A stretch of 64,000 nt of DNA from AC-37 sp036389295 (GTDB lineage: Bacteria; Actinomycetota; Thermoleophilia; Solirubrobacterales; Thermoleophilaceae). Both the position numbers and the translations under genes were made by a program. The notes beneath the pieces were generated by a model, which worked only from the letters and a program-made list of their open reading frames with translations, did not search any database and had not been told where the DNA came from. Shown piece after piece: positions 16,801 to 24,382 of the stretch. Positions within the stretch are counted from its first letter, which is position 1, and each line of letters starts with the position of its first letter. The stretch spans positions 25,564 through 89,563 of the forward strand of contig DASVQB010000055.1 of NCBI GenBank assembly GCA_036389295.1, read 5' to 3'.

Positions 16801-18717
16801 TTGCTCGAACGCCAGACGCTCGCTGGAGGCGCCGCGGCAGCGGTCGCGCTGGCCGCGGCCGCGCTCGCCCCCGCCGCCGGCGCGCACTTCGAGCGCAACG
16901 TCACGTTCCCCGACCCGGCGCCGGACGCCTCCGTCTCCCCGCCCGCCGGCGGCGCCGTCCCCGCCTACCGCTCCCGCGGCCGGACGATCGTCGTCTGCAA
17001 GCGCGACTCGCTCGCCCGCGCCCGCCGCGGCGGCGCCCGCGGCGCCCTCCTGCGCCGCAACGCGCGCCTCCTCGCCCGCTGCCGCCACCGCGACCTCCAG
17101 GCGGCGGTCGCGACCGCCCGCAACGGGACCCGGATCCTCGTGCTCCCGGGCCTCTACCGCGAGTGGCCGAGCCGCCGGCAGCCGACCTTCGACGAGCGCT
17201 GCTCGGAGTACCGCGAGGTCGGCCCCGAGCAGGGGCCGGGCGAGGACCCCCAGGCCCTCACCTACCGCTACCAGGCCGCCTGCCCGAACGACCAGAACCT
17301 CGTGGCCGTGATCGGCCGCGACCCGGAGACCGGCAGGTGCCTCCGCTGCAACCTCCAGATCGAGGGCACCGGCCGCCGGCCGCAGGACGTGGTGGTCGAC
17401 GCCGGCCGCGCCGCGGGCGACGAGGGCAAGGACGTGGGCATCCGCGGCGACCGCGCCGACGGCATCCAGGTGCGGAACATGCGCTTCACCCGCGCCGGCG
17501 AGCACGGCGTCTACTTCATCGAGACCGACGGCTACCTGATCCGCCACGTGATCGGCGACACCGCCGGCAACTACGGCTTCCTCACGTTCGCGTCCGACCA
17601 CGGAGTGACCGACGGCTGCGAGGCCTACGCGAACAACAACGCGGGCGTCTACCCGGGCGGGGCGCCCGACACCGCGCCGCGCGCGAACCAGGTCATCCGC
17701 CACTGCCGCGTCCACGACAACGTGCTCGGCTACTCGGGCACGATGGGCAACTCGACGCTGGTCGAGGACAACGACTTCTTCCGCAACACGGTCGGCATCA
17801 ACACCGACTCGTTCCTGGCCGCGGGCCACCCCGGCTATCCGGAGGACCACGCGACGTTCCGCCGCAACCGGATCTACTCGAACAACACGAACCCGTACGT
17901 GTCGGGGTCGAACCTGCGACCGAGCTTCCCGTTCCCGGTCGGGACCGGGATCAACATCACCGGCGGCAACGACAACCTGATCGAGGGCAACTGGATCTAC
18001 GACAACTGGCGCCGCGGGACGATGCTGACGACCGTGCCGGGGTTCGTCTCCGAGCCGCCGCAGCCGCACCCGGACCCGACGTCGCACCGCAACGCCTACC
18101 GCTCGAACCACATGGGCGTGGCGCCGAACGGCGCGCGGATGCCGAACGGCGTCGACTTCTGGTGGGACGAGGCCGGGACCGGCAACTGCTGGGAGGACAA
18201 CGGCGAGGTGAGGACCGACCCGCCCTCGCTCGACCGCTGCCCCGGCCGGCCCGCGGGGGTCCCGGGCGTCGGCAACCCGCAGAAGCAGGCCGTGCTCGCC
18301 TCCTGCGCCACGTGGCCAGAGGAGACCGACGCGCGGTGCGACTGGTTCGAGACCCCTCCGCCGCCCGGGGGGACCGGCGGTGCGCACCCGGCGCGGCGCG
18401 AGCTCGTGCCGCTGTGCCCGCCGCTCGGGCCGCTGGCGTGCGCGACCCAGGCGCCGCGCCCCGGCCGGTCGGTCAACGCGCGCGAGAGGTGCGCGGACTG
18501 GAACGCGGCGAGCGAGGCCTCGCGGCGGGGCACCGTCGAGACGATGCGCCAGCGGCTCGCGGCCGACGTGCAGTACGCCGGCGCCCGCGTCGTGCCGGCG
18601 CCGGCGGCCGCGGCGCACCTGGCGGCCGTGTGCGCCCAGCCGGTCGCCAGCGGGTTCTCGGTGTGGGAGGTCTTCACCGTGCACTCGACCTGGTACGCGG
18701 CCGGCCGGGCGCGGTGA
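16801..18717 (+). CDS. Secreted right-handed parallel beta-helix protein
   Basis: A 638-residue exported protein. The likely start is TTG at 16801, preceded by GGGAGGGG about 8 bases away and followed by a signal peptide (LAGGAAAAVALAAAALAPAAGA). The central region (about 130-450) has the NxxF/IxxNxI rungs of a beta-helix: DGIQVRNMRFTRAGEHGVYF, NQVIRHCRVHDN, TLVEDNDFFRNTVGI, RRNRIYSNN and NLIEGNWIYDNWRRG. Such folds occur in polysaccharide lyases and hydrolases, but no catalytic site was identified. The C-terminal 180 residues are Pro- and Cys-containing. The end overlaps the P450 start by 4 bases, an unexpected coupling of a secreted protein with a cytosolic enzyme. Confidence 0.85.
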   Translation: MLERQTLAGGAAAAVALAAAALAPAAGAHFERNVTFPDPAPDASVSPPAGGAVPAYRSRGRTIVVCKRDSLARARRGGARGALLRRNARLLARCRHRDLQAAVATARNGTRILVLPGLYREWPSRRQPTFDERCSEYREVGPEQGPGEDPQALTYRYQAACPNDQNLVAVIGRDPETGRCLRCNLQIEGTGRRPQDVVVDAGRAAGDEGKDVGIRGDRADGIQVRNMRFTRAGEHGVYFIETDGYLIRHVIGDTAGNYGFLTFASDHGVTDGCEAYANNNAGVYPGGAPDTAPRANQVIRHCRVHDNVLGYSGTMGNSTLVEDNDFFRNTVGINTDSFLAAGHPGYPEDHATFRRNRIYSNNTNPYVSGSNLRPSFPFPVGTGINITGGNDNLIEGNWIYDNWRRGTMLTTVPGFVSEPPQPHPDPTSHRNAYRSNHMGVAPNGARMPNGVDFWWDEAGTGNCWEDNGEVRTDPPSLDRCPGRPAGVPGVGNPQKQAVLASCATWPEETDARCDWFETPPPPGGTGGAHPARRELVPLCPPLGPLACATQAPRPGRSVNARERCADWNAASEASRRGTVETMRQRLAADVQYAGARVVPAPAAAAHLAAVCAQPVASGFSVWEVFTVHSTWYAAGRAR

Positions 18718-19964
18718 GCGTCGCGGACGGCGCGGGCGCCGCGACCGCCACCCCCGTGGCCGAGCTCGACCTGCCGTCGTTCGAGTTCGCCGACGCCTCG
18801 CTCGTCGGCGAGCGCTTCCACGCGGTCATGGAGGACCTGCGCTCGCGGAGCTGGCTCGCGCGAGTGGAGCCGGTGGGCTACGTCGTGCTCGACCGCGAGG
18901 CCGTCGCGCACTTCATGCGCAGCCCGTCGGCGACGTTCCCGGGCCGCGTGATGCTCGAGGTCCACGGGATCGTGGACGGCCCGATGTACGAGCGGACCAA
19001 GGGCAACATCATGGACCTGAACGGCGAGCCGCACCGGCGGCTGCGCCGCCTCGTCCAGCCGGCGTTCACGCCGCAGGCGGCCGACCGCTGGCGGCCCGCC
19101 ATGCGGCGCCACCTCGAGTCGCTGTTCGAGCCGGTGGCCGCCGGGGCGCGCTGCGACTTCGTGGACGCGGTGGCCAAGCCGTACCCGGCGCGGATCATCG
19201 CGGAGCTCCTCGGCGCGCCGGCCGAGGACGTGCCGCGGCTCGAGGAGTGGGCGAACCTGCTCCAGGCGTCGTTCGACCCGATCCGCCTCGCGACCGAGCG
19301 CGACCGCCTGGAGCGCGCGAACGTGGAGTTCGACGAGTACTCGTGGGAGCTGCTCCGCGCGCGGCGCGAGTCGCCCGGCGACGACCTCCTGTCCGAGCTG
19401 ATCGCAGCCCAGGAGGAGGGCGACCGGCTCTCCGACGCCGAGTGCGTGCACCTGATCGGGGCGGTGCTGGTCGGCGGGGTCGACACCACCCAGGCGCAGC
19501 TCGCCCACGGCATCCGGCTCTTCGCCGAGCGGCCCGAGCAGTGGCGGGCGCTGGCCGAGGACCCGTCGCTCGTGCCGGCGGCGGTCGAGGAGCTGCTCCG
19601 CTTCGAGCCGATCACCCCGTTCACCGCGCGGATCGCGCTCGAGGAGATCGAGTACCGCGGGGTGACGTTCCCGGAGGGGACGATCGTCGTGGCGGCCGCC
19701 GTGACCGCCAACCGCGACCCCGCGGAGTACGACGACCCGGGCGCCTTCGACGTGACCGCCGAGCGCGGCCGCGAGAAGCCGCTGACCTTCGGCGCCGGCC
19801 CCCACTTCCGCCTGGGGGCGAACCTGGCCCGGGCCGAGCTCCAGGAGGCGCTCGCCTACCTGGCGCCCCGGATGCCGGGCCTCGAGCCGGACGGCGAGCC
19901 CGAGTACGAGACGCCGTTCGGCGTCTACGGCCTAGGGCGCCTCCCCGTCCGCTGGAGCGCCTGA
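18714..19964 (+). CDS. Cytochrome P450 with the heme-ligand Cys replaced by Arg
   Basis: A 416-residue P450-fold protein. The I-helix motif is GAVLVGGVDTTQAQLAHG, the ExxR motif is in VEELLRFEPITPF, and the region after the heme loop is GANLARAELQEAL. The heme loop reads FGAGPHFRLG where the family has FGxGxHxCxG. The expected thiolate Cys is Arg366, encoded by CGC at 19809-19811, one base from TGC. Without this ligand the normal oxygenase chemistry is not expected. It could be a pseudo-enzyme, a new ligand arrangement or a sequencing or assembly error. The GTG start at 18714 overlaps the upstream gene; the 3' end overlaps the convergent SLOG gene by 33 bases. Confidence 0.9.
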   Translation: MSVADGAGAATATPVAELDLPSFEFADASLVGERFHAVMEDLRSRSWLARVEPVGYVVLDREAVAHFMRSPSATFPGRVMLEVHGIVDGPMYERTKGNIMDLNGEPHRRLRRLVQPAFTPQAADRWRPAMRRHLESLFEPVAAGARCDFVDAVAKPYPARIIAELLGAPAEDVPRLEEWANLLQASFDPIRLATERDRLERANVEFDEYSWELLRARRESPGDDLLSELIAAQEEGDRLSDAECVHLIGAVLVGGVDTTQAQLAHGIRLFAERPEQWRALAEDPSLVPAAVEELLRFEPITPFTARIALEEIEYRGVTFPEGTIVVAAAVTANRDPAEYDDPGAFDVTAERGREKPLTFGAGPHFRLGANLARAELQEALAYLAPRMPGLEPDGEPEYETPFGVYGLGRLPVRWSA

Positions 19965-20510
19965 CCACGGCGTGGCGACGAAGGTCCGGGGGCGGCCGTC
20001 GGTCGTCGCGGCCGGGTCGATCGTCAGCGCCAGGCCGCCGGCCGCGAGCTGGCGCGCGACCAGCTCCTCGGTGTGCCCGCCGCCGGGAGGGGGCCCGGAC
20101 AGGGTGAGGAGCACCGCCGGGCCCGGCTCCCGCTTCCCCTCCTCCCAGATCCGCGCGGTCACCGCGCGGTAGCTCGCGTCGTCGTCGCCCGGCACTCGCG
20201 GCACCTCAACCACCTCGACGGCGTCGCTCGCCACCACGGCGTCGTACCGCGCCCCCCACTCCGGGCCCTTGTCGGCGACCGACGAGGAGCGGAAGTCGTC
20301 CACCCGGCCGGCGACGACCACCCGCGCCGGCAGCCCGAGCCCGAGCGCGGCCTCCAGCACCACGAGGTCGGCGCCCGCGGCCGCGCTGCCCACCGCGAGC
20401 CGCGGCGCCAGCCCGCGGACCGCGCGCTCCACCTGGGGCAGGACGAGCCGGACGTTCTCCTCGCCGAGGACGCCCTCGCTCGGCCGGCGGCCCGCGTAGA
20501 GCAGGATCAT
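19932..20510 (-). CDS. SLOG-like nucleotide-sensor protein
   Basis: A 192-residue protein with a Rossmann-like SLOG pattern. A first strand ends in a glycine turn (MILLYAGRRPSEGVLGEENV), then comes the central LAVGSAAAGADLVVLEAALGLGLPARVVV, like the G.aAaGaDl..leaAl motif of SLOG/LOG/DprA proteins, and then DDFRSSSVADKGPEWGARYDAVV. In computational surveys of nucleotide-based conflict systems, SLOG domains are predicted to sense or process a nucleotide signal for a membrane effector. The ATG at 20510 overlaps the upstream SLATT gene by 4 bases, supporting a functional pair. The family call rests on these patterns only. Confidence 0.68.
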   Translation of the reverse strand: MILLYAGRRPSEGVLGEENVRLVLPQVERAVRGLAPRLAVGSAAAGADLVVLEAALGLGLPARVVVAGRVDDFRSSSVADKGPEWGARYDAVVASDAVEVVEVPRVPGDDDASYRAVTARIWEEGKREPGPAVLLTLSGPPPGGGHTEELVARQLAAGGLALTIDPAATTDGRPRTFVATPWSGAPADGEAP

Positions 20511-21553
20511 GCGCCGCCGCCCGGCGCGACCGGCGGCTCGTCCGCGAACTGGCCCCACTGGCCCTGTTCGCGCCGCATGACCTCCTCCGCGCGGGCCACG
20601 AGCTCGAGGTCCGCGGTCGCGCCGCCGAGGCGCGCGAGGGCCGCCTCCGCGTCGCCGTAGAGCTTCGACAGCCGCGCGAACCCGTAGAGGGCGGCGTAGC
20701 CCGCGAGCGCGGTGGCCAGCGCCGGGACGATCGTCGCGACGAGCGGCAGGACCCACCCGCCGTCCGGGCCGAGCACGGCCGTCGCCACGCCGGCGGCGGC
20801 GGTCGACAGCGACAGCGCGAGCGCCAGCCTGCCGGCGGCCTCGGAGGCGAGCTCGTACTCCACCCGCGTGTCGCCGTAGTACCTCCGCTGGTCCTCCAGC
20901 CGGCAGTCGCGGTAGACGGCGAGGGCAGCGGCGTCCCGGCCCGTGGGCGCGGACCGCTCGCCCGCGCCGGCCGGCTCGTGCGGCTCCTCCGTAGCGGGCC
21001 CGGTGGCCGGCCCCTCCCCGGCGCCCTCCTCCGCCAGCGCGCCGACCCGCCGCCGGAGCAGCTCCTCGGGCACCCCGCCGGCCCGGTACGGCCCGGTGCG
21101 GGTCAGGTAGAGGAAGCCCTCGCCGCGCAGCCGCTCGGCGGTGAGCCGGGAATGCGTGTACCGCCGCTGCTCGCCCTGGCTCCGGAGCCGGGCGGCCACG
21201 ACGGACAGCACGGCGCCGAGCACGGCCTCGGCGACCCCCACCGCGGAGGTCCAGTCGGAGTCGACGGCCTGGAGGCCGCCCGCGGCGGTCGCCAGCAGGC
21301 CGAAGAGGATCAGCCCGGCCTGCTGTCGCCGGTAGCGGTTCTGGTGCAGCAGCGCGTCCTGGTCGAACCGCTCGTAGACGGGGAAGACGACCTCGTCGAT
21401 CGCGCGGAGCTCGGCGGCGAGGTCGGGGCTGCGGCCGGCCACCTCGGGCGGGACGAGCGGGTAGCTCCGGCCGCGCCGGTGGCGCAGCCGCGGCCGCCGC
21501 TTGAACAGGAGCGCCAGCGAGGGCCGCTGGCCGGTCGGGGGATCGCCTGCCAT
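20507..21553 (-). CDS. SLATT-domain membrane protein (DUF4231-like, two 2TM units)
   Basis: A 348-residue membrane protein with two pairs of helices: QQAGLILFGLLATAAGGLQAV and WTSAVGVAEAVLGAVLSVVAA, then LALALSLSTAAAGVATAVLG and WVLPLVATIVPALATALAGY. Each pair is followed by a cytoplasmic helix region (EQRRYTHSRLTAERLRGEGF; KLYGDAEAALARLGG). The N-terminal LAAELRAIDEVVFPVYERFD..ALLHQNRYRR resembles the segment preceding SLATT helices. A ~45-residue acidic/Pro linker separates the halves. SLATT proteins are predicted pore-forming effectors activated by nucleotide signals and usually sit beside SLOG or SMODS genes, as here. The ATG at 21553 is the first after era. Confidence 0.72.
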   Translation of the reverse strand: MAGDPPTGQRPSLALLFKRRPRLRHRRGRSYPLVPPEVAGRSPDLAAELRAIDEVVFPVYERFDQDALLHQNRYRRQQAGLILFGLLATAAGGLQAVDSDWTSAVGVAEAVLGAVLSVVAARLRSQGEQRRYTHSRLTAERLRGEGFLYLTRTGPYRAGGVPEELLRRRVGALAEEGAGEGPATGPATEEPHEPAGAGERSAPTGRDAAALAVYRDCRLEDQRRYYGDTRVEYELASEAAGRLALALSLSTAAAGVATAVLGPDGGWVLPLVATIVPALATALAGYAALYGFARLSKLYGDAEAALARLGGATADLELVARAEEVMRREQGQWGQFADEPPVAPGGGA

Positions 21554-21573
21554 GGGAGCCCGAAGGGTCGCAC

Positions 21574-22458
21574 CTACTCGATCCCGAGGCGGTCCAGCAG
21601 CGCCTCGTCGCGCCGCCAGCCCCTGCGGACCTTCACCGACAGGTCGAGGTGCACGCGGCGGCCCGTCAGCGCCTCGATCTCGCGGCGGGCCGCCGTTCCG
21701 ACCGCCCGGACCATCGAGCCGCCGCGACCGATCAGGATCGCCTTCTGGGACTCGGTCTCGGCCCACAGCCGGGCGGTCACGACCAGCAGGCCGTCGTCGC
21801 GCTCCTCCAGCTCGTCGAGCTCGACCTCGACGGCGTGCGGCAGCTCGTCGCGGGTCCGGTTCAGCGCCTGCTCGCGGATCAGCTCCGCCATGCGCACCCG
21901 CTCGGGCAGGTCGGTCCGCTCGCCCGGCGGGTAGAGGAACGGCCCGTCGGGAAGGAGCGCGACGAGCGCCTCCACGAGCTCCGGCACCCCCGCCCCCCGC
22001 AGCGCGCTCACCGGGAACACCTCCGCGTCGAGCTCCAGCTCCGCCGCGGCCTCCAGGGCCGCCAGCACCTGGGCCCGGTCGAGCACGTCGACCTTGTTGA
22101 CCGCGATGACGCACGGCGCCGCCGCCCCCGCGATCGCCCGCGCGATGAAGCGGTCCCCCGGCCCGACCCCCTGCGCCCCGTTCAGGACCAGCAGCGCGGC
22201 GTCCGACTCGGCCAGCTCGCGCTCCATCCGCCGCTGCATCCGCTCGGTGAGCGGGTCGCGCGGCCGCTGGACGCCGGGCAGGTCCACCAGCACCAGCTGC
22301 CAGTCGTCGCCGGTGGCGACCCCGCGGATCGCCCGCCGCGTGGTCTGGGACCGGTCCGAGACGATCGCCACCTTCTCCCCCACCAGCCTGTTCAGCAGCG
22401 TCGACTTGCCGGCGTTGGGCCGGCCGGCGAGCGAGACGAACCCGCTTCGCGTGCTCAT
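21574..22458 (-). CDS. era: GTPase Era
   Basis: A 294-residue Era GTPase, which binds 16S rRNA and helps 30S assembly. G1 is GRPNAGKST (residues 12-20), switch I has SQTTRRAIRG, G3 is VDLPGVQRP, G4 is NKVD and G5 is VSALRGAGV. The C-terminal KH domain includes AILIGRGGSMVRAVGTAARREIEAL. Length is normal. Its ATG at 22458 overlaps the ybeY stop by 4 bases, the usual ybeY-era coupling. Upstream phoH and ybeY complete the conserved block. Downstream lies the SLATT-SLOG pair, 20 bases after its stop. Confidence 0.97.
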   Translation of the reverse strand: MSTRSGFVSLAGRPNAGKSTLLNRLVGEKVAIVSDRSQTTRRAIRGVATGDDWQLVLVDLPGVQRPRDPLTERMQRRMERELAESDAALLVLNGAQGVGPGDRFIARAIAGAAAPCVIAVNKVDVLDRAQVLAALEAAAELELDAEVFPVSALRGAGVPELVEALVALLPDGPFLYPPGERTDLPERVRMAELIREQALNRTRDELPHAVEVELDELEERDDGLLVVTARLWAETESQKAILIGRGGSMVRAVGTAARREIEALTGRRVHLDLSVKVRRGWRRDEALLDRLGIE

Positions 22459-22829
22459 CCCGAGCCCAGCCCGCCCATCACGCGGTCCTGGAGCTCCAGC
22501 ATCTCGCCGGAGTCCGTCTCGTGGTCGTGACCGCACAGGTGCAGCACGCCGTGGACCACGGCCTCGACGAGGTCGTCGCACAGCGGCGGGCAGACCACCA
22601 CGTCCCCGAGCTCCCGCGGGCCCGCCGCCGGGCCCGCGAGGTCGACCGGGAACGACAGCACGTCCGTGGCCGCGTCGCGATCGCGGTGCTCGCGGTTCAG
22701 CCGCCTGATCTCGTCCGGCCCGACCGCCGCGACCGCGACGTGGCCCTCCCCCACCCCGCAGGCGGACAGCGCCGCGCGGACGGCCGCGTCGAGGCGGTCG
22801 TCCTCGGTCCCGTGGATCTCTACGTGCAG
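22455..22829 (-). CDS. ybeY: Endoribonuclease YbeY, probable CTG start
   Basis: YbeY is a zinc metallo-endoribonuclease in rRNA maturation. The zinc motif is VVHGVLHLCGHDH (HGxLHLxGxDH), and RLNREHRDRDAATDVLSFP is the other conserved block. The first standard start codon in frame is the GTG at 22754, which would remove the N-terminal strand and helix. The same frame upstream codes for LHVEIHGTEDDRLDAAVRAALSAC, a good YbeY N-terminus, and contains no ATG, GTG or TTG before the previous gene. The CTG at 22829 is therefore proposed, giving 124 residues. The stop overlaps era. Identity is certain; the start is an inference. Confidence 0.85.
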   Translation of the reverse strand: MHVEIHGTEDDRLDAAVRAALSACGVGEGHVAVAAVGPDEIRRLNREHRDRDAATDVLSFPVDLAGPAAGPRELGDVVVCPPLCDDLVEAVVHGVLHLCGHDHETDSGEMLELQDRVMGGLGSG

Positions 22830-22842
22830 CCCGACCGGTTGA

Positions 22843-24285
22843 TTATCCGTCGACGTCCGGATCGTCCTGGCAGCCGGCGCCCGGCGGCTGCGCGACCACC
22901 TGGAGCCGGCTCCACGGGAAGTTCGCGAACAGCTCGTGCTTGTTCGGGTACCTGCCCTCGAACAGCCCGGTCGGGCCGCCGTAGGGGTTCCCGCCCGTCG
23001 GGGCCGGGTCCTCGGCCCAGAACCCGGGATGCGTGCCGCCGCTGTCGCGGACGACCATCCCGTAGCGCTGGATCGCCCTGGCCGTCATCAGCGCGTAGCG
23101 CGTCATCGGGTGCGCGGGGTCGGCGGCGTACGCCTCGAGGTCGAAGCCGGCCGGGAACCGGAACCGGGTCCCGGCGGGGATCGCCGCGGCGTCGCGCCGC
23201 CAGTGGCCGGCGTCGGTCCGCTGGGCCGGCCAGCACCAGCCGTCGCGGCCGCGCCCGGCGGTGACCCCGAGGTCGATCGCGTGGTCGATGACGCCGCGCT
23301 TCAGCTCCTCGATCCGCGGCGTGCCGGCCATCAGCGCGATCGAAGTGGCCGACGCGCCGAACCGCGGCCCGGGCGGGAAGCCGAACTGTCCCTCGTTCCG
23401 CGACACGTCCGGCATCCGGCCGCCGTACCGGGCGCTCCAGTTGCCCCAGCGGTCGCGGGCGAGCCCCCAGAACTCCCACATCGTGTCGGTCGAGGGCTGC
23501 CAGACGACCAGCGTCGCATCGGACCCCGGCGCGGGCATGGCGTCGGGCGGCAGCGGCACCGCCGCGAACTGCTCGGCGAGCTGGGGCGGGCCGGCCACGC
23601 GCACCGTCGGCTGGTCGCGGGAGACCGTGTAGATCGGCGTGCTGTACCACGTCGTGTTGACCCAGACCCCGACGTCGCTCGCGTCGATCTGGGAGACGAG
23701 GTCGCCGACGATCGCCGCCGAGCCCGGCGCGACCGGCGCGTCGTCCGCCAGCGGCTGGTTGCGCCAGCCGGTGGGCGAGAACGGCGTCGTCACGAAGGTG
23801 ATCGAGTCGACCAGCACGCTGCGGTCGCAGACCTTGAAGCCGGCGAGGAAGACGGCGTTGTCGTTCGTCATCGAGACCGCGACCGTGTGGGCGCCGGCCG
23901 GGATCGAGACCCGCACGCCGATGTCGCGGTAGCCGCTCGTGCTGACGGGCCCGGACCACCACTGCCTGCCGTCGACCCGAACGGAGATCGCCGGCGCGCC
24001 CTGGCAGTCGTCGCCGCGGGCGCGGACGAAGAGGTGGACGGAGGAGCGCCCGGTCGTCACCGTCGACTGCGCGGTGGAGTTGGTCGCGATCCGCTGGGCG
24101 CTCGAGCCCGACGCGGCGGCGTCCGGCGCCGGGCCGCCGGCGACCGCCGGCAGCGTCATCGCCTCGCCCTCGACCGTCACGTCGGCGGGGCTCGCCGCCG
24201 CACCCGCCACCGGCCACGCGGCCGTGGCGATCGCGAGGATCGCCGCCGCACGGAACCCCCGCCCCCCTCGCACCCCCCGACGCAT
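22843..24285 (-). CDS. Secreted protein with carbohydrate-binding-like domain, paralogue B
   Basis: A 480-residue exported protein paralogous to 15240-16652. The signal peptide is AAAILAIATAAWPVAGAAA / SPADVTVEGEA. Shared blocks are TVEGEAM/LTL at the mature N-terminus, VHLFVRARGDDC, VSIPAGAHTVAV, SPTGWRNQPL, LVVWQPSTDTMWEFWGLARD, ARYGGRMPDVSRNEG, FGASATSIALMAGTPRIEELKRG and RDGWCWPAQRTD. The two copies lie 6.2 kb apart in the same orientation. It sits between phoH and ybeY, which are normally adjacent, so it looks like an insertion in a conserved block. Function is not recognised; a surface carbohydrate-related role is a guess. Confidence 0.85.
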   Translation of the reverse strand: MRRGVRGGRGFRAAAILAIATAAWPVAGAAASPADVTVEGEAMTLPAVAGGPAPDAAASGSSAQRIATNSTAQSTVTTGRSSVHLFVRARGDDCQGAPAISVRVDGRQWWSGPVSTSGYRDIGVRVSIPAGAHTVAVSMTNDNAVFLAGFKVCDRSVLVDSITFVTTPFSPTGWRNQPLADDAPVAPGSAAIVGDLVSQIDASDVGVWVNTTWYSTPIYTVSRDQPTVRVAGPPQLAEQFAAVPLPPDAMPAPGSDATLVVWQPSTDTMWEFWGLARDRWGNWSARYGGRMPDVSRNEGQFGFPPGPRFGASATSIALMAGTPRIEELKRGVIDHAIDLGVTAGRGRDGWCWPAQRTDAGHWRRDAAAIPAGTRFRFPAGFDLEAYAADPAHPMTRYALMTARAIQRYGMVVRDSGGTHPGFWAEDPAPTGGNPYGGPTGLFEGRYPNKHELFANFPWSRLQVVAQPPGAGCQDDPDVDG

Positions 24286-24308
24286 CCGGCGCGCAGGATG
24301 TCAGAACT

Positions 24309-24379
24309 CGCGCGGGCGTGCGCGGGCGGGTCGCGCGGGCGTGCGCGGGCGTGCGCGGTCGCGCGGGCGCGCGTGGCGC
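24309..24379. repeat. GC-only short tandem repeat
   Basis: About 70 bases made of GCGCGGGCGT-like units between the phoH stop and the start of secreted paralogue B. It lies in the leader region of that gene. The units are degenerate and could form several alternative hairpins. No open frame of note. Confidence 0.6.
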
Positions 24380-24382
24380 GGC

